Assembly: GCA_029891385.1 (NCBI GenBank)
Contig: CM057235.1
Location: 7,807,001 to 7,871,000 of the forward strand
Source: Erythroxylum novogranatense
Taxonomy: Eukaryota; Streptophyta; Magnoliopsida; Malpighiales; Erythroxylaceae
DNA length: 64,000 nt
Direction: 5' to 3'
The translations under genes were made by a program, and so were the position numbers. The notes beneath the pieces were generated by a model. The model did no database searches, was not told the origin of the DNA, and worked only from the letters and a program-made list of their open reading frames with translations. This document shows positions 25,198-35,250 of this stretch, one piece after another; within the stretch, counting starts at the first letter, position 1; each line of letters starts with the position of its first letter.

Positions 25198-25523
25198 CTA
25201 CCGAACTTGTAATAGCTTAACTTTTTATGAAAACGTATTTAGGAGTAGTTACAAAGTTTAAATGATCAAAGAATTATTAATGTGTGTTCGCAATTAAAAA
25301 GGGTAAATAATTTAACACTTGGATCTGGATTAATATATATATTTAGTTCAAAGTCCCTAGACGTAGATTTTGCTTGTTAATGATTTAATATAACTTGAAT
25401 GATTGTATTTTAAATTAAATTTATTTGATGAAGTTGAAGTCATTGTCTCATATCTGCATTATATGTTGTGTGTTTTTTGTTTTGTTTACTTAAGGACAAG
25501 CAAACGTTTAAGTGTGAGGATGT
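24054..25523 (+). other. 3' spacer of the Athila-lineage element
   Basis: No gene is supported. It carries the first GGACAA box at 24521-24533 (TGAGGACAATGT) and the second with the polypurine tract at 25491-25523 (AAGGACAAGCAAACGTTTAA then GTGTGAGGATGT). Between them, sequence similar to the reverse complement of about 33600-34560 shows that this spacer is shared with the minus-strand element. Confidence 0.65.
25156..25196. repeat. (AAT)n microsatellite
   Basis: About 13-14 uninterrupted AAT/TAA triplets inside the 3' spacer. Confidence 0.95.
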
Positions 25524-25689
25524 TGATAAGTGTAAATTGCATCTTGTTTTAGGGCTTAGTTTGACATTATTTAATTGTTAATTCAATCGTTTAGTATATG
25601 TTTAGGTTAAATATTATATTTTTAAGATACCTTGATGCATTTGTTAGTGTTTCATGATCAACATCGAAAAATAGAGAAGTTTCGAAGAC

Positions 25690-25880
25690 ATTCGGACTAA
25701 AATAACAGCTCACGATTGTGGCACAATATGCCAAGATCATGACAGAAGCACTAGAGTTGGCCCACAACATTGGCTCATATGCCACGATTATGATAGAAGC
25801 TCATGACATGGCTCACGATCATAGTTTGCTTGCCATAATCATGACAGAAGGCTCAGATGTGGCCCACGATCGTGATCTTT
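25690..25880. repeat. imperfect repeat of CACGATCGTG/CATGACAGAAG words in the LTR
   Basis: Words such as GCTCACGATTGTGG, GCCACGATTATGATAGAAG, GCTCACGATCATAG and CCCACGATCGTGATC recur every 40-60 bases; 25865-25874 is a perfect CACGATCGTG palindrome. They lie directly upstream of the LTR TATA box. Confidence 0.7.
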
Positions 25881-25970
25881 GTTGGGCAGATGTGTAGATA
25901 CTTAAAAACATTAAGTTTCGAGAAATTGTTCAGACCTTTTGGACCCAAAAAACCCTAGGGCTACTTAGAG

Positions 25971-25979
25971 TATAAAAGG
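25971..25979 (+). promoter_or_regulatory. TATA box of the LTR (U3 promoter)
   Basis: TATAAAAGG, about 450 bases into the LTR and just downstream of the CACGAT palindrome cluster, is a textbook TATA box and marks the likely start of element RNA near 26000. Confidence 0.65.
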
Positions 25980-26760
25980 TATTTATAGAAAAAGACAAAG
26001 AAGAAAGGGGAGCTTTTGCATAAGCCATTTTTAGAGAAACCCTAGAGAGAATTATCGGAAGATAAAGAGAAGAAGGAATAGAGAAGAGGAGAAGAAGCCA
26101 ACTTAATGTACTTCCCGGATCAGAAGCTTCCCAACGTTACTACTGCTTGTTGTCCGTTCAATTCGTATTTCTTGCTATTTTCAGTTTTATTATTGTATAG
26201 AATTGGAATAATAATTGATGATAGGATTTTTGGATGTTGATGATATTATAAATTAAATCAAATCAGTAAATTGTGCGAAGAGAAATCTTGCATAAGTTTA
26301 TGATATATTTATTAGATAACTTCAAATCTAATTAAGGTTTTGAATAAGTTGTTAATTGAAAAACTGCAATTTTATAATTTGATTAGGGTTTATAATTTAA
26401 GGTTAATAGTTGTAACTCGAGAGAAAGTAATCAATCTTAAGATCGTCTAGAATAATCCGATAATTCATAATTAATTAGATTAGCGTTAAAGATATGAAAA
26501 ACTCTCTTTCTCTCAATTAATAATTCTTTTAGGTTGATTCTTGAGTGTGTGTTGCAACTGCTAAATTATTAATATTTTCATGATTAATTTTCGAATGAAT
26601 TTGCTTGATTGAATTGAATTCTCATTTTAGTTCTATTAAATTTTGAATTTTGCGAATTGTTCTAGCCTTAGATTTTAAGATTAGATTATTTTTCCTCGTA
26701 TGATCGATACATTAGGTATTACGTGAACAAACCGTACACTTGCCGATTATCGATGTTAAT

Positions 26761-27232
26761 TAATTAAAACTTACACATATCAAAAAATAACCTGATCAGT
26801 AACTATCTCATTTAAAAATTCTACAGAACTTAAATCTATTCCAAATAATTCATATATGTATTTTTTCAAAAAAAATAAAAATTCATGATATAATGACATG
26901 CAGAGCAGTTCCATGTAGCGACATTAGCAAAATATTCGAGAAAAGTTTTGACAATGAACACAAATCAAACATGTAAGTGAACGGCATTGAACTTTCAATG
27001 GTGAAAACTGTAAACGCTTGTAACAATAATGGTACAACTGAATGATAGATGGTAGGAAGTTACAATACAACGAGGATAAGGACAATGGAAGAAGGGGAAA
27101 CAAGGAGCCACAAAAACAACAATAACAAGGTTTACAACTTCATTAAAAAAGCCTATCTAAGAAACCAACTTCCATTAAAAACAAGTAAATATCGAAATGG
27201 GTATAGGGATTATTGTGACTCACAAGACGAGA
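26761..27232. other. intergenic, 3' side of the DUF2828 gene
   Basis: No gene is seen. It should include the 3' UTR of the minus-strand gene that ends at 27233. Confidence 0.5.
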
Positions 27233-29062
27233 TCAGTCAATCACAACGAGCTTTTGGTACTCTTCAGATGATATAGCAGCTTCCATAACAGCTTCAGGGC
27301 TTATGACACCGTCACCATCTAAGAATAACTTCATCAGATTTTTGGAGAAGCCACTTACAAGTGCAACCCCCTTTTCTGACCCAGGCACAGGCGTAGCCCT
27401 TGAGTCTCTCAAATTCCAAAATACAATTTCTGGGATCACATTTCCGAAACCCTTCTCCGTGAACTTCTTAACTATGACTTGGTAATCGGTTTCCCAAGGG
27501 TTTAAAGACGCTTGGTCGAATTCCATATCACTAAAAACGAACAATCTTTTGATCATTTGGTCCTCCTTAAGATTTCCATTGACAGCCACCGTCAGAATAA
27601 GATCAAATACCTTTTGGAAATTAGTATTCATACCCCACTCCATTTCCTTCACAAATCTGGTTTTCTCCACAAGACTATCACCATGGACCTCTTGAAGCGT
27701 TGGATTTTCACTAAACGTAATGAGTTGTCCCTTCCATGGCTCTTCACTTAGCTCTGAAGTTAACAAACCCAACGCCACAGAGACCTCCATTGGCATACCC
27801 GACATGCTACCAGAAACATCACAAACAGCTAAACAATTTCTCAACTTTCCCTTCTGGAGAAGATCCTCAACCATTCTCTTCCATTGCAATTCTGCCACTT
27901 GGCCACCATCATCGTCTTCCAATGCCAATATTATCTGATGCGGAAGCAATGCACCTGCAGCCATTTTAGCCTTTCCAGTCTTAACGTCGTCCAAATACTT
28001 GGAGAAACGTTCTCCATCATGTTTCTTAAACTTCTCCTTGTAAAAATTCATGGCCACAGATGCAACTCTATTGTATGGAATTAAATCCCACCTATTAGCA
28101 CCAATATATACCTCAGGCAACTCAAGAATCCTACGGAGTGGCACCAAAACTTCCTTTCTCAAACGGTCACGTACTCTATAAGCATAATGTGCCTCTTCAA
28201 TACCCTCATATTCAGGATACAATTCTTGAGGAAATACCTTCCTTGCAATACTTTCACACAATAAGGTTGAACGATCAAATGAAGAATCAAGAGATGGGCA
28301 CCACTTAGCTGCGAGACTGACCTTATTGGTTTCTCCTGATTTCAGGTGCTGCATATCTGCCATGAGATAATCTGCAAAGAAATCAGACACACGCTCATAT
28401 AAGAATCGAAATTCAGGATCAGTTCTGTATCTTTGAACAACTTTATTGGCCATTGCAACCTTTCTCTCAGTTCTCGCAACTTTTTCACTATTATTCTCTA
28501 TATTGGCACCTCTCTGCACCTCGTTGTTCACGATTTTAATCTCTCTGGACTCGCTTAGTTTCGACTTGTTTTTTCTGCTCTTCCCTGTTTTCCTTTGTTT
28601 CCACTCATCCTTTTGGATCTTTCTCACATCGGGTCCTTCCAAAAGACGGTAAAGAATCTCGGGCAAGTCCTTGATGTAACCGAAATTATCCAAGAAGTGA
28701 ATGTTAGAGGCCAAGGTTTTGGGGTGGTGTTGGTGAAGCCAAAAGGCAGAGGTGTAAAAGCCTTCTTTGTCGGACTTACCGGTACCCCGCACGCCCCTGA
28801 GGTTGAAGATGAGCTTGAGAGTAGTCAAGGGGTTGTGCAACCATGCCAATCGGAGCCGGTCAATGATGGAGTCAGATGGGGTGTCGGGAACGACATGGAA
28901 GAAAAAATCAAGGCACAGATTGCCTGATGACAAGAAGGTGCCCGACATGTTCTCGGTCAGGCCCATCGGAAGTTCTCCAGCGGTGATTTGGTGGGGTTGT
29001 GGTGGCGGTGTTGTTGACTGGTTTTGAAGCTCTGGAGGGCCAAGAAGAGAGGGAGGAGCCAT
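27233..29062 (-). CDS. DUF2828 family protein with C-terminal von Willebrand A-like domain (609 aa)
   Basis: This is an intact intronless gene of the plant DUF2828 family, related to the mimivirus L728 hypothetical protein; the biochemical role is unknown. From the chosen start MAPPSLLGPPELQ the N-terminal two thirds form the DUF2828 region, including a basic stretch (RKTGKSRKNKSK, about residues 158-170) that could be a nuclear signal. The C-terminal part is a von Willebrand A-like fold with a complete metal site: D-V-S-G-S at residues 415-419, NTNFQ further on, and FVFSDMEFD. It ends LVVID-TGA. The frame stays open upstream to an ATG at 29158 (32 more residues), but the family normally begins MxPPxLLGPP, so 29062 is preferred. 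A pogo transposon lies about 175 bases upstream. It is the only full-length gene in the window without a defect. Confidence 0.92.
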   Translation of the reverse strand: MAPPSLLGPPELQNQSTTPPPQPHQITAGELPMGLTENMSGTFLSSGNLCLDFFFHVVPDTPSDSIIDRLRLAWLHNPLTTLKLIFNLRGVRGTGKSDKEGFYTSAFWLHQHHPKTLASNIHFLDNFGYIKDLPEILYRLLEGPDVRKIQKDEWKQRKTGKSRKNKSKLSESREIKIVNNEVQRGANIENNSEKVARTERKVAMANKVVQRYRTDPEFRFLYERVSDFFADYLMADMQHLKSGETNKVSLAAKWCPSLDSSFDRSTLLCESIARKVFPQELYPEYEGIEEAHYAYRVRDRLRKEVLVPLRRILELPEVYIGANRWDLIPYNRVASVAMNFYKEKFKKHDGERFSKYLDDVKTGKAKMAAGALLPHQIILALEDDDGGQVAELQWKRMVEDLLQKGKLRNCLAVCDVSGSMSGMPMEVSVALGLLTSELSEEPWKGQLITFSENPTLQEVHGDSLVEKTRFVKEMEWGMNTNFQKVFDLILTVAVNGNLKEDQMIKRLFVFSDMEFDQASLNPWETDYQVIVKKFTEKGFGNVIPEIVFWNLRDSRATPVPGSEKGVALVSGFSKNLMKLFLDGDGVISPEAVMEAAISSEEYQKLVVID

Positions 29063-29195
29063 TGTCGACGCAGCACAGCCGAGAGGGGAGGGTTTTATGA
29101 TTAATCCACCGAGGACATGAAGATCTGGGACATGGTTGTATCCTAAGTCGTGCTTCACACGGAAGCTTCACTTTTCTACCGAGCGAGAATCACTT

Positions 29196-29234
29196 TAGTT
29201 TCGACGAATAGCTTATTTAAAAAGCAGAAATCAC
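29196..29234. repeat. left copy of a 39 bp direct repeat flanking the pogo element
   Basis: The copy begins TAGTTTCGACGAATAG and ends CAGAAATCAC. It differs from the right copy (31871-31909) at two bases. It contains CTTTTTAAATAAG on the minus strand, the best TATA-like site for the DUF2828 gene, about 145 bases before its start codon. Confidence 0.9.
29208..29221 (-). promoter_or_regulatory. TATA-like site of the DUF2828 gene
   Basis: Read on the minus strand this is TTTTTAAATAAGC, about 145-155 bases upstream of the ATG at 29062. It is an imperfect TATA box, chosen for position. Confidence 0.3.
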
Positions 29235-29568
29235 TTACATAAAACCTCATACTTTTTAGACATTAAAAATTATTTTTTTATACGAGATTATTAATTTATC
29301 GATAAATAAATATTTTATTATTTTATCGATAAATTAATATTTATTAATTTATAGAATACTTTTATTTTGTACATTATATTTATTAAATTAAACAATTAGT
29401 TTTTCCGTAACTAAGAAAAGAAAATAAATAAACAATTAATTAATGATGGTGCATTGTATCTAAGTTTATTAATCTTGTCAAAATAAGTTTATTAATCTTA
29501 AATTAGTGTGATTCAAAATAAAGTACATGCAGGTACATTAGAATATGAAGTATTAGAATATTACGCTT

Positions 29569-29958
29569 GTAAAGATCCTAATTTGACAAGGAAAGAAAAA
29601 ACCTACTTCTACTTATAAAAGAAATCATATCCTTGTAAAAATCCTAATTCTACAAGGAAAGAAAGACTTACTTCTACTTAGAAAAGGAATTATCTCCTTG
29701 TAAAGATCCTAATTCTACAAGGAAAGAAAGACCTACTTCTATTTGGAAAAGAAATCATCTCCTTGTAAAAATCATAATTCTACAAGAAAAAAAAGATCTA
29801 CTTCTACTTGGAAAAGAAATAATCCCCTTGTAAAGATCCTAATTCTACAAGGAAAGAAAGACCTACTTCTACTTAGAAAAGAAATCATCTCTTTATAAAG
29901 ATCATAATTCTACAAGGAAAGAAAGACCTACTTCTACTTGGAAAAGAAATCCTTTCCT
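29569..29958. repeat. 65 bp minisatellite, six units, 5' region of the pogo element
   Basis: Units starting GTAAAGATCCTAATTCTACA start at 29569, 29635, 29700, 29765, 29830 and 29895: one of 66 bases, then 65 each. They differ by a few substitutions only. The array ends about 15 bases before the transposase TATA box. Confidence 0.92.
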
Positions 29959-29974
29959 ACGAGACCTCCTCCAA

Positions 29975-29982
29975 TATAAATA
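29975..29982 (+). promoter_or_regulatory. TATA box of the transposase gene
   Basis: TATAAATA lies 93 bases before the ATG at 30068 and directly after the minisatellite. Good form and spacing. Confidence 0.6.
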
Positions 29983-30067
29983 GGGTCTTCTAGGATTATT
30001 TTAGAGGGTATTCACGTTTTCTCTCTTCTTTGGACGTGAATCTCTCTTATACTCTTTCTTTCTTTCC

Positions 30068-31625
30068 ATGGCTACTCATTTGAAAGGCTTAAAAAAATCT
30101 ACGCTAACTGATGAGATGAGAAAAGCATTATGTGAGTACAAAAGTCAGCATCTCTCTTCGAGTCAAAAGATTTGCAACAAGGATTCAACAAAAGTTTGAT
30201 CTCTCTATTAGTCAATCAACAATATCAAATACTTTTAAAAGGTCAGCAAAGTATTTGTCAAAAGAGATAACAAATAGCAATGTTAAAAGGCACAAATTAG
30301 CAAAATATATCGAATTAAAAAAGGTATTGTATGAGTGGTTTCTCCAATATTAAGAGAAAGTAAACATGACTGGAGAAATGATTCAAACTAAAGCAAGAGA
30401 GTTTCTACAGAAGATGTACGGTGAAGCAAATCCAGAATTTAACTTCTCAAGTGGTTAGCTAGAACGGTTCAAGGCGAGACATGGGATTAAGTCTTATAGA
30501 AGGTTTGGTGAAAGCGGTTCAGTTGTCATGAAGAATATTGAAGAAGTTGTACTTGAAATTCAAGCTAAATTGGACAAATTTCATTGGAGGGATATCTATA
30601 ATATGGACGAAACAGGTTAATTTTATCATTTGCAAGCAGATCATTCACTAGCTACAAAGCAATTAGAGGGACAAAAAAAGGACAAGGAAAGACTTACTAT
30701 TGCTGTTTGTTGCAATGGGGATGGTTCAGATAAAGTACCTCTTTGGATTATTGGTAAGTATGCTAATCCTAGATGCTTTAAAAATATGAATATTGACAAT
30801 CTTAATTGTCATTATCGAGCCAACAAGAAAGCATGGATGACTGGATTACTTTTTCAAGAATTTGTTCGTTGATTTGATGATAGAATGACAGGTAAAAAAG
30901 TGCTGATTATAGTAGACAATTGTCCATCCCATCCTAAGGTTATTGAAGGCTTGAGAAATGTTGAATTGTTCTTTTTGCCTCCAAATACAACATGAAAAAT
31001 TCAACCATGTGATGCTGGAATTATTCGATCACTTAAGATTTATTATCGACGTCATTTTTATTCTAGCATCTTGGAAGGCTATGAGATGGGAGTAATAAAT
31101 TCTGAAAAAATTAATGTGCTAGATGCTATCTATTTTATTAATGCTGCTTGAAATATTAATGTGAATGCCACAACTATTACAAATTGTTTTCGACATTGCA
31201 AAATTCGATCCGAGGAAGGTATGCTTCTAGAAGAAGAAACTAATGATGCTGAAGGCATTCAAAGATTAGAGGAAGTTATTTCTAATTTACATTATAGAAA
31301 TGCCCTGAATGTAGAGCAGATTCTGAATTATCATAGTGAAAATGAAGCTTTAATGGAATCGTCTACGGATGAAGAAATTATTCAAGGAGTAATAGGTATG
31401 GAAGATGATAACAATCAAGATCCAGACGATAGTAACGTTATATCACATATTTCTCCAAAAGAAACTTTTCTTGCTGTAGAGACTTTGAAAAGTTACTTGC
31501 TTCAAAATGAGAAAAATGTGTCGAATGTAGTTTATGCCCTCCAAAAAGTTAAAGATGAAATTGGATTCAGTTCGCATGAAAAGAAGAATCAATTGACTAT
31601 AGATTCATATTTTAGGAAAGCATAA
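30068..31625 (+). pseudogene. pogo/Tigger-type transposase, decayed
   Basis: The enzyme cuts and pastes the element at TA sites. It starts MATHLKGLKKSTLTDEMRK with the N-terminal helix-turn-helix region; a frameshift near 30160 moves the reading to the frame used from 30132 on (FDLSISQSTISNTFKRS). Then come the CENP-B-like domain (QTKAREFLQKMYG, LERFKARHGIKS), and the DDE_1 core with NMDETG near 30603, IIVDNCPSHPKV near 30908 and IQPCDAGIIRSLK near 31001; the last two Asp are 31 residues apart. The C-terminal acidic tail (31161-31625) is open to TAA. In-frame stops lie near 30351, 30456, 30618, 30870, 30993 and 31149, at least three of them where Trp is expected. It is inactive but clearly once complete. 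Confidence 0.88.
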
Positions 31626-31870
31626 AATTTGAAATAAAAATTGTTTAGGAAGTGCTTTATTTTATGAATTATATATGTAATTTTTATACTTATTTAATGA
31701 ATTATTATTGTATATTTTCAATGGGCCTCAAGGAATTTTTTTTAAATTATTATCTTATGCATTTAGCAAGGTTATTATTTTATCCCATTGGCCCAAGTCG
31801 GAACCGGAGAAAATTATTATTTAATCGACGTTATTAATTTATCGAATATTCATTTATCGAGGTTTTACTG

Positions 31871-31909
31871 TAGTTTTGACGAATAGCTTATTTAAAAAGC
31901 AGAAACCAC
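31871..31909. repeat. right copy of the 39 bp direct repeat flanking the pogo element
   Basis: TAGTTTTGACGAATAG...CAGAAACCAC, 37 of 39 bases equal to 29196-29234. It begins at the right TA target site. Together the copies suggest that the DUF2828 proximal promoter was duplicated around the transposon. Confidence 0.9.
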
Positions 31910-32220
31910 ACTAACCAAAGGAGCCCTTAAATAGCAATTGGTCTACGTGTACTGGTGTGACGAGGGTAGGACTAGGAACAACCCGCTTTATTGCGACGTC
32001 AAATTCTTGGGGGTCAAATTTATAGTTAAAAAGAAAAGAGGAATAGTGTACCGGTATTGGTTTTAATACCATATGAGTATTGGATTTTAATATAGTGCTA
32101 ATACAAGTATCGACTGAGTAAAATTTTTAGTAATTTTTAAAAATTATAAAATACTACTTATTTGTTTTTAAATTGTAAGATAGTTGTATGATATAATTTA
32201 TAATTTTACACTAACCTTAT
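31910..32220. other. intergenic sequence
   Basis: No gene is seen. The first part is less AT-rich and may be the original upstream promoter of the DUF2828 gene, pushed away by the transposon. Confidence 0.4.
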
Positions 32221-33547
32221 TGAGCAAGTTTCAATCTTATAAAACTCTCAATGCAAGCATACTAGTCATAGCATAGTATAAGAGGTGTCGATCTCACAAG
32301 GAATTAGTTAACTAATCAAATCCTAATTTTTCTAAGTTCAAATAGTGTAATTAAAAAAATAAAAACTAAACAAAAAAGTAAATAATCAAATATGAAATAA
32401 TTGAACAGAGAATTCTAAATTAATGTAAGAAATCAAATTTGAGTACCACCAATTGACAAGGAAGATTCAAACAAGGAAGATTAACAAATTACGAGAAAGC
32501 GAATTTATCCTATCATCAATGCCAACTTAACCACTTTTGTGTTACTGCGGTGTTAGTTCTAAACTTTCAAAGGATAAATTAGTCCGTTTAGAATTGTAAT
32601 CACTAAGATCTAAATCATAAACCCTAAGTTAAGCTTCCGAACATGTAATCTCTCGATTAACAAAACAACCCACAACTTAATAAGTTTTTAAGTGTTCCAA
32701 TAAACAACCAGGTCTTCACACGAGATCTTTCTCCATATAATTACTGATTTGATTATTTGTGTAGTCTATTAGATCATTTAACTCCAATTAACCAACCTAA
32801 TCATTATGTATTCAATTCACTCTCTTGATTTGTTGTCGAATCGTTCAATTACAACAAACAATCACAACTCCCAACATCATTAACAACAAAAGCAACTAGA
32901 TTAACATTAGATCAAGTATAAATCTTTAAAAAAAGTTAGAACATCCTTAAATCAAGGTTCATCATTATCTATTCTATCTCATAAATCAAATGAACAAAAT
33001 AAAAAATGGAAATAAGAAAAGATAACTTGGGAGGACTAGAGGTTAAAGCAACAGTAAAAGCTCCACCTTCTCTTTATTCCTTCTTCCTTTTCCTTAGCTT
33101 TTTCCCCAAAGTGGCAAATGGAGCCCCATCCTTTAGGTCATTTCTCTTCTTTTTTATATTCCTTTACTAATTAGAGTAAAAACTAGGTTTTACCCGTGTC
33201 TAAAAATTCGAAATATCCCACGAAAAATTAAGTTTAGGAGGACTGTCTGTGTCTGTCATCGCGCAAGCCACAAACTTCTATCATGATCATGGCCTTTGGT
33301 CCTCCGCCAAGTTTCCACCAAATCTTTTCCTTTCTTCGATATCTAATCTCAAACACTAATAAACATATCAAAGCACCTCAAACATAAAAAATTAACGCTC
33401 AATAGCTTGATTTAACCCACATAACACTCAAAACACATAACTAACCAACTAACAAAATTCTAAACCTAAACATGCATAAATTAATTAATTAACAACTAAA
33501 AACATACTAAAATGCCTATTAAAACATCATGTAACCTACAACTATCA
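32221..33547 (-). repeat. 3' LTR of the minus-strand Athila-lineage element
   Basis: On the minus strand it starts TGATAGTTGTAGGTTACATG right after the polypurine tract (33548-33583: GGGGATGT preceded by GACAAGCAAAAGTTCAAGTG) and ends at TGCTCA. It is collinear with 36716-37831 with many substitutions. A TATA-like AATATAAAAAA is at about 33153-33163 (minus) and a CATGATCATGG palindrome at 33282-33292. Confidence 0.78.
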
Positions 33548-35250
33548 ACATCCCCACACTTGAACTTTTGCTTGTCCTCAAGCAAGAACAAAACAAACAA
33601 AAAACAAGCACACCAAACAACAACACACACATATGCAATAACGGTACAATGACATTGAATTTCATAAAAAAAATAACTAAAAATACAATCCTTCAAGTTG
33701 TCCTAACTTATTAACTTACAAAATCTATTGCTAAGCACTTTGGACTAAATATGCATACTATTCAATACCTTAATGTCAAATTCATTCACCCCCATCACTT
33801 GCACATACGCATTGAAAATTATTTAGTCAATCAAAATTGTAACTATCTCTAAGTAGCTTTTTATGAAAATTCAAGCTATTCATAAAGATTGATAAGTTTT
33901 AGTTATAAAAACACAATTTTTGTTAATTTTCATTGACATTGACATTGACCTAGCCTTTTGACATGAAGGGAAACATTTGTGATGAATGTCTACTGGTTAC
34001 TCAACTAGGTCATGTTTTTTATTCATAGGTTTAGTTGAAATGTCATTCTAGCCTTTTGATGCGAAAGCAAACATTTATAATGATTGTCTCCCAATTACTC
34101 AGCTAGATCACATTCTCAACTAGCTATTAGCTCCATTCATGACCCAAAGGCCAGTGGAATAGTTATTTATTAAACAAAAATGCACAACTTTTTTTAAAAA
34201 TAAGTTTTCTTGTCAACCTCATTTCTTTAGTTAATCATTCTCATAAAAAGATACTAACGATGCTACTTGTTCGATTGACCTAAAAGTATAAATGATTGTG
34301 TCCAATTCCTAGGGTGAATGAACTAGCATCATGTCCTAATTAACATGCATATTTAACCAAAGTAACTTAGGACACTAATTTTACAAGTTAATAAATCTTA
34401 GCAGCCTAAAATTCTATGTTCAAAGCTAATCTGATTATGTTAAGTCCTAGCTATTGACACATTCACACGAGTCACATCATGCAAACCTAAATAAAACTAG
34501 CATATGGTATGCAAAATTAACACTGAAATTAAAAACATATAATACACTTAACCCTCCCCACAATTGGACTATACATTATCCTCAATATGAGAAGAACAAA
34601 TAAGACATAAGGTAGGAATAAAACAAAATGATAGGAAAACCATACAAATAAAATAAAATAAAAAGACAAGGGTTACAGCATCAGAAACCGTCATGGTGAT
34701 TGAGTCGGTGATGGCATTGGAGTCCGAAACCAACTACACTTGACGCCTAAGATTGTTACCCTATCTTAAAATTGCTTTTAAAGGAATAAGAGAGTTAGCA
34801 ATCCAAACCATTCCAAATCATTAAAAAATTATTTTTAGAATTTCAAACAAATCTAACTATTCAACAATTTCAATCTAACTATCAAACGTGCAAAGTTATG
34901 GTCATTAGCTTAACCTTACATCCTTCAAGACTCAATGGCGATCAATTTTGAGTGGCGTGCTTCCATCTTTGTTGCCTAATTTTAGCTTCATAGCTTGTAA
35001 ATAAACTACATGTTGGAAAATAATCAAAAGGACAATATTGATAAAATTAAGAAAACCAATTAAATTCAGTAATGTTCTTTTTACTATCAAACTGTCAATA
35101 AAATAGGAAATAACAAAACTTCCTGAATCTTCTATTGAATGCAGTAGTTGTTCCTATAAGAGAGTGAGTTATTTTTGTTCTTCCTCAATCACCCCTGTCT
35201 CCGCTTCTTTTTTTCATTTCATGAATAAAGACTTTATATCTTCTTCAACT
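33548..35250 (-). other. 3' spacer of the minus-strand element
   Basis: No gene is supported. It holds the polypurine tract at 33548-33583 and the first GGACAA-type box (TTGAGGATAATG, minus) at about 34574-34586, with spacer sequence related to 24600-25490. Confidence 0.65.

Larger units (their letters stand above)
14425..26760 (+). mobile_element. Athila-lineage non-autonomous Ty3/gypsy element carrying two nested solo LTRs
   Basis: Order on the plus strand: LTR fragment (14425-14925), gag, end of protease, end of pol, then a separate Athila-type ORF, 3' spacer with two GGACAA boxes, polypurine tract and 3' LTR (25524-26760). Reverse transcriptase, RNase H and integrase are absent between about 19435 and 19640, so the element could only have moved with enzymes from a relative. 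Two later insertions (15475-18993 and 20570-23730) are solo LTRs. Removing both leaves about 5.7 kb. Confidence 0.75.
25524..26760 (+). repeat. 3' LTR of the Athila-lineage element
   Basis: It starts TGATAAGTGTAAATTGC directly after the polypurine tract and ends near CCGTACACTTGCCGATTATCGA at about 26760; the exact right end is uncertain. It contains repeated CACGAT.ATG words at 25690-25880 and a TATA box at 25971. The 5' partner survives only as 14425-14925. Confidence 0.7.
29238..31870 (+). mobile_element. pogo/Tigger-type (Tc1/mariner superfamily) DNA transposon
   Basis: The right end reads GAGGTTTTACTG followed by TA; the left end reads TA then CATAAAACCTC, so the ends are inverted copies (CAGTAAAACCTC type, with one base lost on the left) next to the TA target dinucleotide. 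Further in, TTAATTTATCGATAAAT-like AT-rich inverted words occur at both ends (29290-29350; 31830-31858). Inside are a 65 bp minisatellite, a TATA box and a transposase of the pogo class with a D-D-D triad. Length 2.63 kb. Confidence 0.88.

Noticed and set aside
27303..29027. Several plus-strand open frames over the DUF2828 gene.
   Set aside because: All are antisense shadows of the long minus-strand coding frame, which has the family match.
28908..29171. A minus-strand 87-codon frame overlapping the start of the DUF2828 gene.
   Set aside because: Alternative frame of the same GC-richer region; Arg/Ser/Pro-rich with no family match.
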